Source: Drechslera avenae
Taxonomy: Eukaryota; Ascomycota; Dothideomycetes; Pleosporales; Pleosporaceae
Direction: 5' to 3'
Assembly: GCA_034640345.1 (NCBI GenBank)
Contig: JAXRVH010000006.1
Coordinates: 496,001-560,000 of the forward strand
Length of the DNA: 64,000 nucleotides
The position numbers and the translations under genes were made by a program. The notes under the pieces were generated by a model. It had not been told where the DNA came from. It was given only the letters and a program-made list of their open reading frames with translations, and searched no databases. Shown here piece after piece: positions 10,111 to 22,925 of the stretch; the stretch's first letter is position 1, and the number at the start of each line of letters is the position of its first letter.

Positions 10111-11325
10111 TCATTCCTCTTCTCTGTTTTCATCACTCTCATCGTCATCGTCATCGTCTCCTCCTCCTCCCTCTTCCCTTACTTTCTTGGCGAGCTTGAG
10201 CCGCTTAGAACGCTTTGAATTGCCCGTGTTGTTGGATTCCTTGGAAGCAAGTCTCGACTCCGGGTTGTCGCAAAAGAGTGCAAGGGGCACACCGCCATGA
10301 ATAACGTCATCGACAATCGCCTTGCAGTACGAGAGGCAGAAACATATCCGCGAAAGCCGCCTCTCGACGCTGTTCTCACTCACATCCACCAGCTTGCCGC
10401 GCACAGCCCTCTTGTGGTAGACCTTGGGACGACTGAAGCCCCGCTCGTGAACTGCCAGGGCGTTGTCGAAGACGTGATGCGCCACTGCCTCCAGGTCCAG
10501 TGGCTCAAAGCCGGGCGCCAGATCGAAGCGCTGTCTGTTTATGGAATTCTTCTTGTCGCAAATGTTGGACCGGTCGATCATGGCTTCGTAGATGCGTCGC
10601 ACCCAGTACTGACCTAACAAGCACCAATCACATTAGCTTTTTTTCCCCTATAACGGATGGAAACACCACGACTACTTACGTCCATGACGCTTTACACGTT
10701 CGAGATCGGGTGCAAACTTGGGCGGTAGCCGCGCCCGCTGCCGATACGTCTTGGCCTCCTCACCGGTTTGGAACCGACCGGTATATGCTGGGTACAGCGG
10801 CGGCGGGGCATTTTTGCGTGGTCGATTGATGTCCATGTCCCAAGTCTGTGGCGCATAGTTGTTTTCGTTGAGGGGCTCGGTGATGGCGGAAGCAATGGGC
10901 CGGAAACCGTAATGGCGCATGATCCTGTGGTAGGTCTTGTCCATTTCGGCTTCCGTCATGTACTGCACGTCGCTTGGTGCTGGCAGTTGCTCTTCCTGGC
11001 CAAGCGATACAGGGTCTGCGATTGGATACACAAAGCTATGCTCGTTGCTTGGCTGTTGGGTCTCGTTGACATTGGTGGTGTTCTGGTCCACAGGCGTGCA
11101 ACTGTAGTTCTGAGCAGTGTCGTCAACAACCCGCTCTGCATCGTTGCCATGGTCTCCGTGGACGTTGTCATCCTGATTGACACTGTTTTCATGGTACTCG
11201 ACATTGTTCTCATAACCTCCATTTTCAGCAGGTGCTCCAGGAGAAACCGCAAAGCCGTGTTGCACAGTACCAAGCTCTTGTTGAGCGAGCGAGGAGTCGC
11301 GCACCTTGGAGGAAGAAGAAGACAT
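10111..11325 (-). CDS. Conserved fungal protein of unknown function
   Basis: Two exons (11325-10680, 10613-10111) give 382 residues; the 66-nt intron has a GTAAGT donor, GCTAATG branch and TTAG acceptor, in phase 1. The N-terminal ~110 residues are Asn/Glu/Ser-rich and probably disordered. The centre (about 120-330) looks folded, with RYWVRRIYEAMIDRSNI-like sequence, LDLEAVAHHVFDNALAVHERG and ICFCLSYCKAIVDDVIHGG. The C-terminus is a Lys-rich patch followed by a Gly/Asp/Glu tail, like a nuclear localisation signal plus acidic tract. I do not recognise the family and assign no function. Confidence 0.75.
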
Positions 11326-12344
11326 ATTCGGGCGATAAAATTGTTTAGTATCTGGTTAACGAAAGAGGGGTAGTAGATTCAAGTATAAACGACGACCAGC
11401 ATCTGTAAAGAAAGGAAAAAATCCACAAAGAAGAAGAAGAAGGTGATGATGATGTTGACAAACGTAGAGAGGTCGAGTGTGTTTGATAAGAGGAGAAGAA
11501 GAAGAAGAAGAAGAAGAAGAAGAAGAAGAAGAAACAGAGATCAAAGACTACAGACTAGAGAATATATTCCAGTCGATACTGGTACTGACTGACCTTGCTA
11601 CTCTGATCCATTGTCACAAGTCGCAAACAATAGTGGCTTTGCGAATTCTACCTCTGCGCTAGTACAGGTAGAGTGGGGAGCATGTGCATTGTGAAAAGTC
11701 GGTGCAGAGTAGAAGGAAAAGAAGGTTCGCTCTATTGTGTCGCATTCGAGTGTGGGTGTGTGCCCCAAAGGGTTCAACGGGGTGCAACTGATTTTGTTAT
11801 TGTCCGAGCCACACCTTCACTCTCACTCGCTTTCCCCAAAAGGGTCTGTATGAACAAACAATACGCCCAGCTCCTGCTTTCCTAACTGAATCGACTGAAG
11901 AATTAAGCCTTGGTTCTCAAAAAAGAAAAGAAAAAGAATAAGGTACGCCAAATGAACATGTACGCGTCCGCTTGGACGCGTACTTACAAAAAAAACTCTC
12001 ATAATGTACATTATCTGCTTGAACAAGCCTACAGTCGTTCTGGCGGACCAACAACGTCGTCATCGTCCAATCTACCTCATTAAGTGACATGCTAAACAAT
12101 GACAAGTCGTTGAGAAGTGTGAGGGCTGCCACGTGATTGCCAAACTGCTAGACCAACAAAGGTCAAAGAACTCCCAATTACAGATATCTGTAGCAAGATA
12201 ACAAATGGTATAAAACGAACAACTCCATCAAAGCATGATGGAAAAAAGAAAAGTAAATACTACAACTCATCAGACGTCGACAAAGACGTTGATAAAATTT
12301 CAACACCCACCGAGTGGCTGTGTGAATAATCGGCCAGGCAAGCC
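11326..12344. other. Intergenic region with microsatellites
   Basis: It holds the promoter side of the unknown gene at 10111-11325 and the 3' flank of the Kelch gene. Apart from the GAA-rich tracts at 11427-11533, no gene is supported. Confidence 0.6.
11495..11533 (+). repeat. (GAA)13 microsatellite
   Basis: Thirteen uninterrupted GAA triplets lie about 170 bp upstream of the minus-strand gene that starts at 11325, so on that gene's sense strand they are a TTC (pyrimidine) tract. A shorter GAA tract is at about 11427-11441. Such tracts vary in length between strains. Confidence 0.9.
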
Positions 12345-15300
12345 CTAAGTAGACGCTCCGTGAGCATGTACAAAAGACGGCGATGTAGCGACAGACTCGG
12401 GGGGTTTGGAGTTGTGAATGCCCCCAGTGCTATGAGCGTGATCCTCCAGGTCTACCCTGCTCCTCCACTGCGCAAGGGATTCATTGAGATCAGTCTTGTC
12501 ACTACTAGGCCCACGCTCAAACTCGAAGCGGTCACTCAGACGATAAGCTTTGTTCGTGGTCTCCCAGTGACTTCTTAGGGCATCCAATTCAGACGCAAGG
12601 TTGTCGAGAGCCACCGAATTGCGTGTAGCAGCAGATGCAGGGCGATTGTTGGCTTCAGGAGTGCTGGAGCCATCGTTGCGACTATACAAAGACTCGGCTG
12701 ATGCAACGCTGTCATGTCCATAGTGGTGGTGCACATGTTCAGAATTGGTGGCGTCGGCCGGGATTGTTGACTGGCGGCGATAGTTGTCAACAGACGATTC
12801 GAATTGGTCAAGGAACATCTGAACCCGACTTTCAGCTTCTCGGGCACGCTCCTCCATTTGCGAGTACTGGCGGCGGAGTGACTCGAGGTCGGCTTGCAAT
12901 TGGGCTGTTAAATCCTCGGCTTTCTTCGTGGCAGTCGCCGCCGTCTCGGCATCTGCCCTAGCGGAAGTCAGATCAGACTGCAGCTTAGCCAACTGACTCT
13001 CGAAACGTTTGACGGTAGCCTCCATATTGTCCTGTGCTTTCGACAGTTCCGATCGGAGTGCAGTACGTTCTGCTTCCCACGCAGCGGTGTCTGCACCTGT
13101 CGTCTTGGTACGCTCATTGAGCTTCATTTGTGCGAGCTCGTCTTCGAGCCTGAGATTCGTGCTCTTGTAACGGTCAAGCTCCTGTTTCATCTTCGTGAGC
13201 ATCTTCTCTGTACCTCTGAGGTACTTGACAGCAGCTTGGTGGTCATTATGCAGTGCTTGCAGTTTTTCTTCCCACTCCTTGCTGACCTCATGCTCACGCT
13301 CTTCAAACATACTACGCAATTCCTCGTGTGCCTTGTTCATGGAATCAACCTGCTGCTCTAGTTCACGAACCCGGTTGAACTCAGGTGTGCCGAACCTGGA
13401 ATTAGGGCTATCCAAGACCCTGGAACGGCGAGCATCGACGGGGTTCACTCCTCTCTCTTCAAGAAGATTGCGGAGTGTCTTGAGCTGGACCTCAAAAGCA
13501 TTGCTCTCGAGGCGTAGACGCTCGTGTTGCTGGCGAAGGTCAGTTCGTTCGGCCTCAATAAGCTGTACATCGCGCATGGCCTGTTGTAGCTGTTTGCGGA
13601 TTGTAAGGCCTTCACGACTGGACTGTTCTTGATAAGCTTCGAGACCAGCAATCCGTTCTTCAGCTCGTCGAAGCTTTTCTGAAGCTTGATCTGCTGCTGC
13701 CTGGTTTTTGCGGGCCATGGATGTAGCAGCTTCGATCTGTTGTTTGAGCACCAGAACGCGCTCGTCAGTATTTGCAACGTCTTCTTCAGATCGTTCTGTG
13801 ATAGTCTGTAGACCTGAGAATACAGTTGCTTTGTGGAGGCGCGCTTCTTCTGCATGGCTTTGCGCTAGTTCTTCTGCGTTTCGAAGTTTTTGTGAAGTTG
13901 TTTCCAGCTCCATTACCCGTGCCTCGTACTCGCTCCGAAGCTGACCAAGCTTTTGGCGAAGATCGTCGCTTTGCTCCCGCTCATCGTGGAGTCTTTTCTC
14001 CAACAACTCGGACTTCTCTGTGGATGCAAAGACCGCGGCACGCAAGGACTGAATGATGCCGGCCTGCGCTTTGGATTCCTCAGAGACCTTGGCAAACTTG
14101 ACAGTCAATTCTTGCTTGTCGATAGCAAGGAGCTTTGACGAAGATTCTGCCTCGGTCGCGCTAGTGGAAACTTCTCTTGCAACACGTTCAGCTTCATGAA
14201 GCTCAGCACGCAGACTCTCGGATTCAGCCGTAGCCTTCTGTCGAGTCGAATCCAGCTCTTGTACACGCTTCTGAGCTGCGTCTACAATCTCTTCTGCCAA
14301 CTGCTTAGCTTTCCTCTCCGCATCAACTTGGCGCGTTAGGTGTTCGACTTTAGTAGTGAGCTCAGCTTGGGCGGCTAGAGACATAGCTAGTCGACGATTG
14401 GTGTCTTGGAGACGATCGGCGTCTGGCGTGTCCGCATTCCGTGAGCCATCGGGCTGTGGAGTACCGCTGTGGCTACCACCTCCATGGGCCGCCAATTTCG
14501 TCTTTGCATATATGGCTTCGCTGACGGCTGCGTCCCGCTGCCTTTCAACCTCAGCAATCCTCTTCGCCGCGTCCTCGCCTTGAGACTTGATTGATGTCTG
14601 AACCCGTTCGAGTTCGGTCTTCATCTTCAAAAGCGCTTCTAGTAATGGCTTGTCTTCATCACGGAACGCGTCCGCTGATCGCTCATCGAACACCGGGCTT
14701 GTCGAAGTACCTGAGTTGTAACCGGCTCTACGGGCAAGAGCCAGTTCTGAGGCATACCAAGCATTGCGATTCTTCACGTGCTCAAGTTCTCGGAGCAGAT
14801 CGGCGCTCCGTTGATCAGTCGTAGGCGATGTGTTTTTGGCACCGTTGGTGGGGAGCTGTTCAGCCGGGCCTCGTTGCTGCTGAGTCTCTAGAGATCGTCG
14901 TGTTGCTTGGTCCACGCTCTCTTGCGAGGCTTGCTGACGATGGGTCTTGGGTGTATGTCGCGAACCGACGCTGCTCGACCGCGAAGTATCCATGGATTCC
15001 TTGGGGGGCCGCGGACTTATGGCATCAGAAGTCTTTCGCTGCATGTCGTTTGCAAGTGGGCTTTCACGGGCCATTGGCGACATGTTCTCTCGATCGGCGG
15101 TGGATGCGGCTCCGGTATCAAGAGGAGGACCATAACCACGATCATTCTTAGTGGGAGTCTTGCTTCTAGCCCGCTGCCCACCTTGATGGCCGGCTGCGAT
15201 TTCTCGCGGTTGTGGTGGTTGCTGGTTTGGTGGGGGACCTGGAGGTGGTTGACCAGCTGCACGAGGTAAGCGTGATCCCGCGGGAAGCACACCATTTCCC

Positions 15301-16938
15301 ATGTTATCTGCAATCTTGGTAAGATTGACGTTTGCCGCTGAGCTCTCGCGTATTGGAGGTGATACAGCTTTTGTAGGGACGTTGCCGCTCTTTTCACCGC
15401 CGCTCATCTTCCGCTGAGTGTTCTGGGCCTGTTGAGGAGGGGCACTCTCATTAGGCGGATACCTAATCTTGGAGGTGTCTAGAATGTAGCTAAGACTGAG
15501 CTCATTCCTGTCACTGACGGAAGAACTAGGTTCGCCCGCCAGGACAACAATGTGCTTTCCGAATGATGTCATACTATGGCCTGATCGAGCTGAAGGGGAA
15601 TGTCCCATGTTTTGGAACATGTACCAGCGGCGAGAGGAAATCCGGAAGGCTGCGAGATCACCCAAATCGACTCCTTCTTGAGTGCGTCCACCGAAGATGT
15701 ACATGGTGTCGTTTACTAGAGCTGCTGAATGACCCTCACGAGCCACAGGAATGTAGCCAATGCAGTCGAGTTCAGTCCATGAGTTGGAGCGCGGCTCATA
15801 CGTCCAGACATCGTTGAACCAGGTGAGACCGTCTGTCCCACCGAAGAGGTAAAGCTTGTCGTTCCAGGTCACGACTGAATGGTTGGTGCGAGCTGGTGGT
15901 GATTTGCCCTGGGGAGAAACCTGTTCCAGTGTGTTTGGGAGCAATACCTCCCAGCGACTCGCAGAGGACTGCAACGAATTCAGATCAAAAGCCACAAGGT
16001 CATTGAAGAAAAAGCCTTCGACTTGTCCGCCAAAAATGTATATTTTGGAGCCTAGGATGTTCAAGGTATGTCCGTAACGACCAGTAGGGCGTGGTCCCTG
16101 GGGCAGTGCGCGCGACCAGTGTTTGGTTGCTACGGTGTGTTAGTTGGAAGCAAGGAAGTTTTTTCTTAGGGCTGACGAACATGTATTGAGCAGATATAGC
16201 GTATCATCTAGGTCATCGTTGTCAGCCAACTTGGTGTCACCGCCAAAGACAATGAAGGCATTGCCGACCAGCAGACTGGCATGTCCCACGCGAGGGCCAG
16301 GCCCGTCTCCAGTGGTGGAAATCGGGTAGCAGGCCATGCTGCCGTTGCCCATCTCGGTCAGCCATAAATCGCCTTTGACCGTCGAACCGCCCACAAGCCC
16401 GCCCATGAGGTAGATAGTGCCGTCTTTCGAGGCTGTTGCATTGATAGCAGCGCCATAGCGAGGGAAGGGATTGCCTGCAGTGAAGTTGAGGCGGCGCGAG
16501 GACCAAGGATAGGGAGATTCGGGAGAGTTTGCGGCAAATCTGGGGTTGGCATTCTGGGGGTGGTCAGTACACGGGTAAGATCAGCAGTAGGGGGGGGGGG
16601 GAGGTTTGAGGAGGACGCACTTGGCTGTTGGGGTCTGTCTTCTCACGCAGAGCTTTTGGCTCAGGCGTAGGGGCGTTCTGCAAGGAGCTTAGAGAGTTAT
16701 TCACACTGCCTCCGGGAGTCGAGTTCTGGGTTTGGCTGCCTCCACGGGGTCTTTCGACAACATCGCGGGTGGGAGCAGGGTTGGCAGGGTTGGGACCGTT
16801 GAGACCGTTGAGACCGTTGGCGCCATTGGCAGCCGGGGGCGGCTGTCCTGGGCCATGCGACGAGGTGATCTCTCTGGTGGCCGGCGGGAGCGCGTTGGCC
16901 TGCTGCTGCTTGTTCTTCTTGCCGAAGAGAAAGGACAT
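12345..16938 (-). CDS. Kelch-repeat cell-end/polarity protein Tea1/KelA-like
   Basis: Three exons (16938-16621, 16553-16181, 16129-12345) give 1491 residues. A disordered Pro/Asn/Gly-rich start (~1-110) is followed by six or so Kelch blades (~115-420). These carry paired Gly and RxGH-type motifs such as PRYGAAINATASKDGTIYLMGG, GPRVGHASLLVGNAFIVFGG, GRYGHTLNILGSKIYIFGG and AREGHSAALVNDTMYIFGG. A linker comes next, and then a very long coiled coil (~490-1390). This is the architecture of Tea1 in fission yeast and KelA/TeaA-pathway Kelch proteins in Aspergillus, which mark growth sites delivered by microtubules. Introns use GTGCGT and GTTCGT donors. The start is the ATG of MSFLFGKK; upstream in-frame residues look like leader sequence. 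Confidence 0.88.
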
Positions 16939-18055
16939 GGCGCCGACGTTGCAGGGCGGGCGTTGTTGCAATGGCAGCCGGAGGCTATCGCGCACGCATT
17001 CGGCTTGTGATGAAGGGGCAGATGCTCGTGCAAGTGGTGATAGCTGGGGATACGAGCGCGACCAGGCGATCGAGTGCGAGGGCTAGGGCGAGGGCGACTG
17101 GTGAGCGCGAGGTGCTTAGGCGAGATACTGGGCAGGGCGCGCGCGCATGTCGTACTGCCGGGGCGTAGGAGAACAGCTTGACGTGGTCGGGTGCAGCGAG
17201 TGCAGCAGGTCAGGGTGGATGGGGTCGTCGTGGGTTTTGGCTATGTAGACGGCCTGGTGGCAGGTGATTGCAAGGAGATGCTGGGGACGACGCGAGTCGT
17301 TTACAAGACAAGCGCGGAACAGTCGGTGCGAAGAGCGCAGCAACACGCAGGGCCATGTCCAGCAGCCAAACGCAGTCGGGAAAGGCGACAACGGTCAATG
17401 CATCTTCCACGCCTTGTTCGCACTGCGCCGCCGCCCCTGAGAAGGCCCCGGGAGGATCAGCGGACGGGTGAGAGGCTGCAACAGGCCTCGGGCTGCGAGT
17501 GGCTGCCATTGGCTGCAGCGCCGGAACATACAGCCCAAGTTTACCAGCAAAAGTGGCCGAGTGTATAAATGAGGCGTGATTACCGTTGGCGAGGTGGCCG
17601 GGCTACCTACGCGACCACTTTGGGGTGAGAGGCCATGAGCCGTGAAGCCGTAAGCCACAGCCAGAACCCAGAGCCATGAGGCTATAGATGCGATGACACA
17701 CACACACACACACGTAGGCCGCGCCGTCGCTGTTGGTTACTTGTTAGCATCAGCTACGAGCTACAAGTGGATCACGTCTGCCGTCTAGTTGTCTCTCACC
17801 GCGGTGCTCCTTCTGGCCTAGCGCGCAGACAACTGCAACTCTCACATGGACTGATTTCATTCTCCCGCCCATCGACATAAACGCTGCCCGCTCCCCTCTA
17901 GCCTGCAGCGCCCGTCTTCTCACAGCTCACAGCTCCCACACGGTGCCCACCTCCCCTCCGCAACAACACGTCCGCCAGCCCTCCTGCCCACACGCGCCTT
18001 GCACACGCGCCTCCGCTATGGGCGCCGCCAACATCGTCACTGCTCGCCGAAGCTC
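16939..18055. other. Divergent promoter region, tea1/kelA-like and raptor
   Basis: These ~1.1 kb lie between head-to-head genes and hold both 5' leaders. There is an (AC)9 microsatellite at about 17696-17713. Short ORFs in the GC-rich part (16939-17570) lack family features. A uORF precedes the raptor start (separate feature). Confidence 0.65.
17696..17713 (+). repeat. (AC)9 microsatellite
   Basis: Simple dinucleotide tract in the divergent promoter between the Kelch gene and raptor. Confidence 0.85.
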
Positions 18056-18059
18056 ATGA
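18018..18059 (+). promoter_or_regulatory. uORF overlapping raptor start codon
   Basis: A 13-codon uORF begins at ATG 18018 in strong context (G at -3, G at +4). Its TGA (18057-18059) overlaps the first raptor ATG (18056-18058) as ATGA, with a second in-frame ATG immediately after at 18059. The arrangement suits termination-coupled reinitiation if the transcript includes it. Confidence 0.5.
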
Positions 18060-21000
18060 TGCGAACTGGCAGTCAATTGCCCCTCGCCAGCGGCCACACA
18101 CACCCGAACCCGCTTGCCTCGCACGCCCCCACGCCTCTCGCCATGAACGGCTCTGCGCATCCTCCGCCGCCGTTGTCTGCAGACGTCGCAGTCTTGTCGC
18201 GCCCTGGTACCGCTGCCACTGCCGTAGCTGCCAATGTCTTGTCGGCCTCAGACATGGACCATGCCACACCGCCCGCCCGCCCTGCCTCGACTGGCCAGCC
18301 GTCTGCCCGGCCAGGCTTTGGACGGGCCAAGAGCGACTTTGGGCCTCGTCATGCCGTCGCGCCCCCAGAGAGCGCCGCCGACGAGGGCAGCGTCGACGGC
18401 CACTTCAAGATCCGCCACGGCTGGGACGACCAGCTGAACTCGGAAGAGTACAGCAATCTGCTCACCTCGGTGTGTATTCTCTGGCGCCTCGTGCCACGTG
18501 CGCTCCAATACTAACGTGGCCCGCAGAACTTCTTCATGTACTACACCGACAAGAAGCATGAATCCGGCGGCCACCCCAAGCACGAGGACACGGCTTTCCC
18601 CGTCCAGGAATGGCGGATGCGTGACCGCCTCAAGACCGTTTCGGCCGTTCTCGCCCTCTGCCTCAACATTGGCGTCGATCCGCCCGACGTTATCAAGACG
18701 AACCCATGTGCCAAGGAAGAGTGCTGGATAGACCCGACCGTCACCTCCCAGACGCCAGGCCACACACCCATGAACCAGATTGGAAAGGCGCTGCAGACGC
18801 AGTATGAGCAGCTGAGTATGCGCACGCGCTACAAGCTTCTGCTCGACCCGACCACAGAAGAGACGAGAAAGTACACGTCGACCCTCAGGCGCAATGCCCG
18901 CAACGAGCGAGTCCTCTTTCACTACAATGGCCACGGCGTTCCGAAGCCCACATCCTCGGGCGAAATCTGGGTCTTCAACCGAAATTACACCCAGTACATA
19001 CCCTTGTCGCTCTACGACCTGCAGTCCTGGATCGGGGCGCCGAGTCTGTTTGTCTACGATTGCTCTGATGCCGGGCTCATAATCACAAACTTCAATCGCT
19101 TTGCTGAGAAGCACCAGACTGAGTTTGAGGAAGCCCGGCGACGGGATCCCAGTGTCGAGCACGTTGACTTCAGTGATTGCATCCATTTGGCAGCATGTAG
19201 GGATAAGGAATCCCTTCCTACCAACCCGGAGCTACCTGCTGACATCTTCACTTCCTGCTTGACGGATCCCATCACCATGGCTGTGCGCTTCTTCATACTG
19301 CAGAATCCGCTCCCAACAAAGGTTAGCTTACGAGATGCCCATAATATTCCAGGCAAGGTCTCTGAACGTAGAACGCCCATTGGCGAACTGAACTGGATCT
19401 TTACGGCCATCACCGATACCATTGCCTGGAACTCTCTTTCCAAACCACTCTTCAAGAAGTTGTTCCGTCAAGACTTGATGGTTGCCGCCCTGTTCCGCAA
19501 CTATCTTCTCGCCCAACGCGTCATGCGTGCGTACCACTGCAATCCTGTCTCGCATCCTGAAATCCCACAGACTCATGACCATCCCTTGTGGCGCAGTTGG
19601 GATCTTGCCGTCGAGCTGATTCTGGCTCAGCTACCCGACCTCCAAGCAGAGGCTCGTGGCGAAAAAGAATACGTCTACAAGCATTCCGACTTCTTCGCCG
19701 AGCAGTTGACTGCTTTCGAAGTCTACCTCACCCAGGGCGCAGTCGAGCAGAAGGTCCCAGAACAACTTCCGATAGTGCTCCAAGTATTGCTGAGTCAGGT
19801 TCACAGACTCCGCGCGCTAATTCTACTGTCAAGTTTCTTGGATCATGGCCCTTGGGCCGTCAATCTTGCACTGAGCATTGGCATCTTTCCATATGTGCTG
19901 AAACTACTTCAATCCCAAGCAAATGAGCTCAAGCCAGTCATGGTCTTCATTTGGGCTCGAATTCTTGCAGTTGATCAATCCTGCCAAGCCGATCTCCTCA
20001 AAGACAATGGTTATCAGTACTTTATCAATATATTCAACCCCAACTCTGGTACATCATGACATCTCCTTTCGATTATCCTTGGCTAAGTTTGAGCAGGCAT
20101 ACCGATTCAGAACGCTAGCGAACATCGCGCCATGTGCGCCTTCATCATCTCGATATTCTGTAAAGACTACAATCAAGGCCAGCGTGCCTCGCTAAGCGTC
20201 GAGCTAGTAGAAAGTTGTCTAGATCATGTCAAGGACGTGCAGAATCCACTACTAAGGCAATGGTCATGCCTTTGCTTAAGCAAGCTCTGGATTAATTACG
20301 AAGAAGCCAAATGGGTAGGAATACGATGCATGGCACATGAGCGGCTGTGCGAGCTTGTTGTAGATCCCGTTGCCGAAGTCAGGGCGGCAATGCTGCATGC
20401 CTTGGCAGCTTTCCTCGGCATCCGCGATGTTACTCCTCAAGTGGCCAACATTGAGGAGTCTATCGCGTCAATGATCCTCATCATGACCATGGATGGAAAC
20501 AGCATGGTGCGCAAAGAGCTCCTCATCTTCTTCTCCACCTTCGTTGCCCGATACAAGACACGCTTCATTGTCGCAGCTTTCGAGCAACTCTCAGAGGAAC
20601 ACAGTGACGTGAAACCAAGGCAACCCGACGACAAAACCGGTGACGGGCTTTACATGAAGACGCGTACCGGTGCGTCGGATAGTATCTCGGAATCGACATC
20701 CTGTTCGCAAAACACCATATACGCGGCGATATGGAAAGAGCTGCTGGTCATGTCAGTTGACCCGCATCCTGAGATAGCAAAAGACGCTGGGATTGTTGTA
20801 GATTATATTCTGATCTCGCTCATGGAGTCCTCGCTAGCCAAGTTTGCACAGCCGCAACTTGATGAAGCTCTCCAGCACGTTCCAACCCCTCGGCCAATGC
20901 GACGCGTTCAAGAAGAAGGCTCGGTTCCGCAAAAAGCTTCCAATCCTCCAACTCCGACAAAGGATTCCACCTACCTTTCCCTTTTCGGTGGTATCAGAAA

Positions 21001-22543
21001 ATCCACAAGCGTTGGTGCTTCGCTCAAAAGTCTCTGGGCAGGGCAGGATCCATCGGCCCCTAGGCAAAAGCCTGGGAAGACTGCCGGCGAAGATTCACAT
21101 GTCCCTGCTGCATCACGCCCACAAACACCGGAAAAGTATCACGTCGAAGAGCAACCTATGCCACGAGGTTTCAGACCTCGGAGCCTGAATGAGAAACCAG
21201 AAGTTCCACTCAAAAGCACGTTTTACGAGTGGTCTGTGGAGTACTTCCGCGAGCCTCAGATGAAGCCGACAGAGGCCGATGAGCCTGGAAGCACAGACTA
21301 CAACGGCAGGCTTTGGCGGAGGAATCGCAACGACAGAATTATTGCCGAGACCCAGCCATTGAAGGAAATTGCTGTTTCCAACCGCTGGGATGTGCCTCGA
21401 GGGTACGTCGACAACCTCAGCCAGCCAGCAAAGATGTGTTTCCATCAGTTCGAAGATCATCTCGTGGTTACTGATACACGGGATACGGTCAATATTTTCG
21501 ATTATTCAAAATCGGTCAGCAGGATCAACTGCTTCTCCAATGGAAATCCTCCCGAGTCGAAGATTACGGAGGTGCGGTTCATCAACGAAGACGATCAAGC
21601 ACTGTTGATGACCGGATCATCAGACGGAGTGATCAAGATATTTCGCAACTACGATCGCAAAGGCGAGACGGAATTAGTCACGGGGTTCCGAGCTCTCACA
21701 GATCTCGTCCCAAGCAACAAGAATGCTGGGTTGGTCTTTGACTGGCAGCAAGGCAGAGGTTTAATCCTCGTCGCCGGCGATGTCAAGGTCATTCGCGTGT
21801 GGAACGCAGGAACCGAAGTATGCACAAATGTGAGTCGCCTTGTATTTCTCATGTCCTACACATCACTAATATCCTCTAGGATCTCCCAGCGCGGTCGGGC
21901 TCTTGTATCACGTCTTTGACCTCTGATCAAGTAGAGGGGGACGTCTTTGTTGCTGGTTTCGGTGATGGTGCCATCCGAGTGTACGACCAACGTGAGAAGC
22001 CTGCCACTGCTATGGTCAAAGTTTGGAAAGAACACAAACAATGGATCACCAACGTTCACCTACAGCGGGGTGGACAGCGTGAGCTCGTAAGCGGCTGTCG
22101 GGGTGGCGAAGTTAAGCTATGGGACATCCGTTGGGATCGAAGTGTGAAGACGATACAGGCGACTTCCGATACCCTCAAGACGCTCAGTGTTCATGAGCAT
22201 GCTCCAGTGTTTGCCACGTGAGTATCTCTAACAAGCTTGTCAGATTGTACCTGTACTAACATTCATCAGCGGCACCCAGCGACATCGTGTCAAGATCTTC
22301 AACATTAACAACGGCCAACCTGTATCCCACTTTGAGCCCTATTCGGGATTTCTTCGCGACCGATCTGCCCCCATTTCCGTCACTGCTTTCCATCCCCATC
22401 GACTGATGATAGCTGCCGCAGCAGTGCACGACACTCACGTCAACATCTTCTCATGTCTCGAGCCCAAACACTCGGCTGTCAAGACCGTGAAGCTTTGGGA
22501 CGGAAATGCCTCGACTTCCAGTCGGGCTTCGACACTTGGTTGA
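18056..22543 (+). CDS. kog1: Raptor (Kog1/Mip1), TORC1 scaffold subunit
   Basis: Five exons (18056-18469, 18527-20048, 20097-21829, 21880-22217, 22270-22543) give 1426 residues. After a disordered start, the raptor N-terminal conserved caspase-like domain lies at ~140-340, with RNERVLFHYNGHGVPKP and LFVYDCSDAGLII. These match the His and Cys positions of caspases. HEAT/armadillo-like helices follow (~420-850), a linker at ~890-1010, then WD40 repeats to the end (GSSDGVIKIFRNYD, DVKVIRVWNAG, GGEVKLWDIRWD, AAAVHDTHVNIFS). Raptor recruits substrates to TOR complex 1 at vacuolar or lysosomal membranes. Each intron is 48-57 nt with GT-AG ends and keeps phase. The first ATG is 18056, with another directly after it. 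Confidence 0.93.
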
Positions 22544-22925
22544 ATCATGTCAACAAATGATATGCTGGAGAGTAGATAGGAAGGAAGCCGCGGATATTAT
22601 TGCATTGTACGTGTGCATTTGGTCAGTTGTACGAGAGTGAATGGTAAAGGCACAGTGGATTGTGTTATTTCGTGGCACCACGGCGTATGGGCAGCGGGCT
22701 CTCAAAACATTCATGATTATCAATATACCCAGCTACAGTAATAAGTAATTTTACACGAAAAGACGGGGCAGACTTGCAGTGAGGAATTTAGGCATATAGG
22801 CATGGCTATGACGCAGCGGGGATAGCGGGGCTGTGATTCATCCATTGGACCTGCCCCACCATCGGAAATGTGAGTGCGCACAACTCAACACCACACAACG
22901 CGATCAGCACACTACAATAGCGACA
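22544..22925. other. Intergenic region
   Basis: It contains the raptor 3' flank and the AspRS promoter on the same strand. I see no other feature. Confidence 0.6.

Noticed and set aside
17999..18055. Raptor start upstream of 18056
   Set aside because: The frame is open upstream but has no ATG; it would need a non-AUG start.
18248..19186. 312-residue open frame antisense to raptor
   Set aside because: It overlaps the conserved raptor N-terminal domain on the other strand and shows no family features; it is a GC-driven shadow frame.
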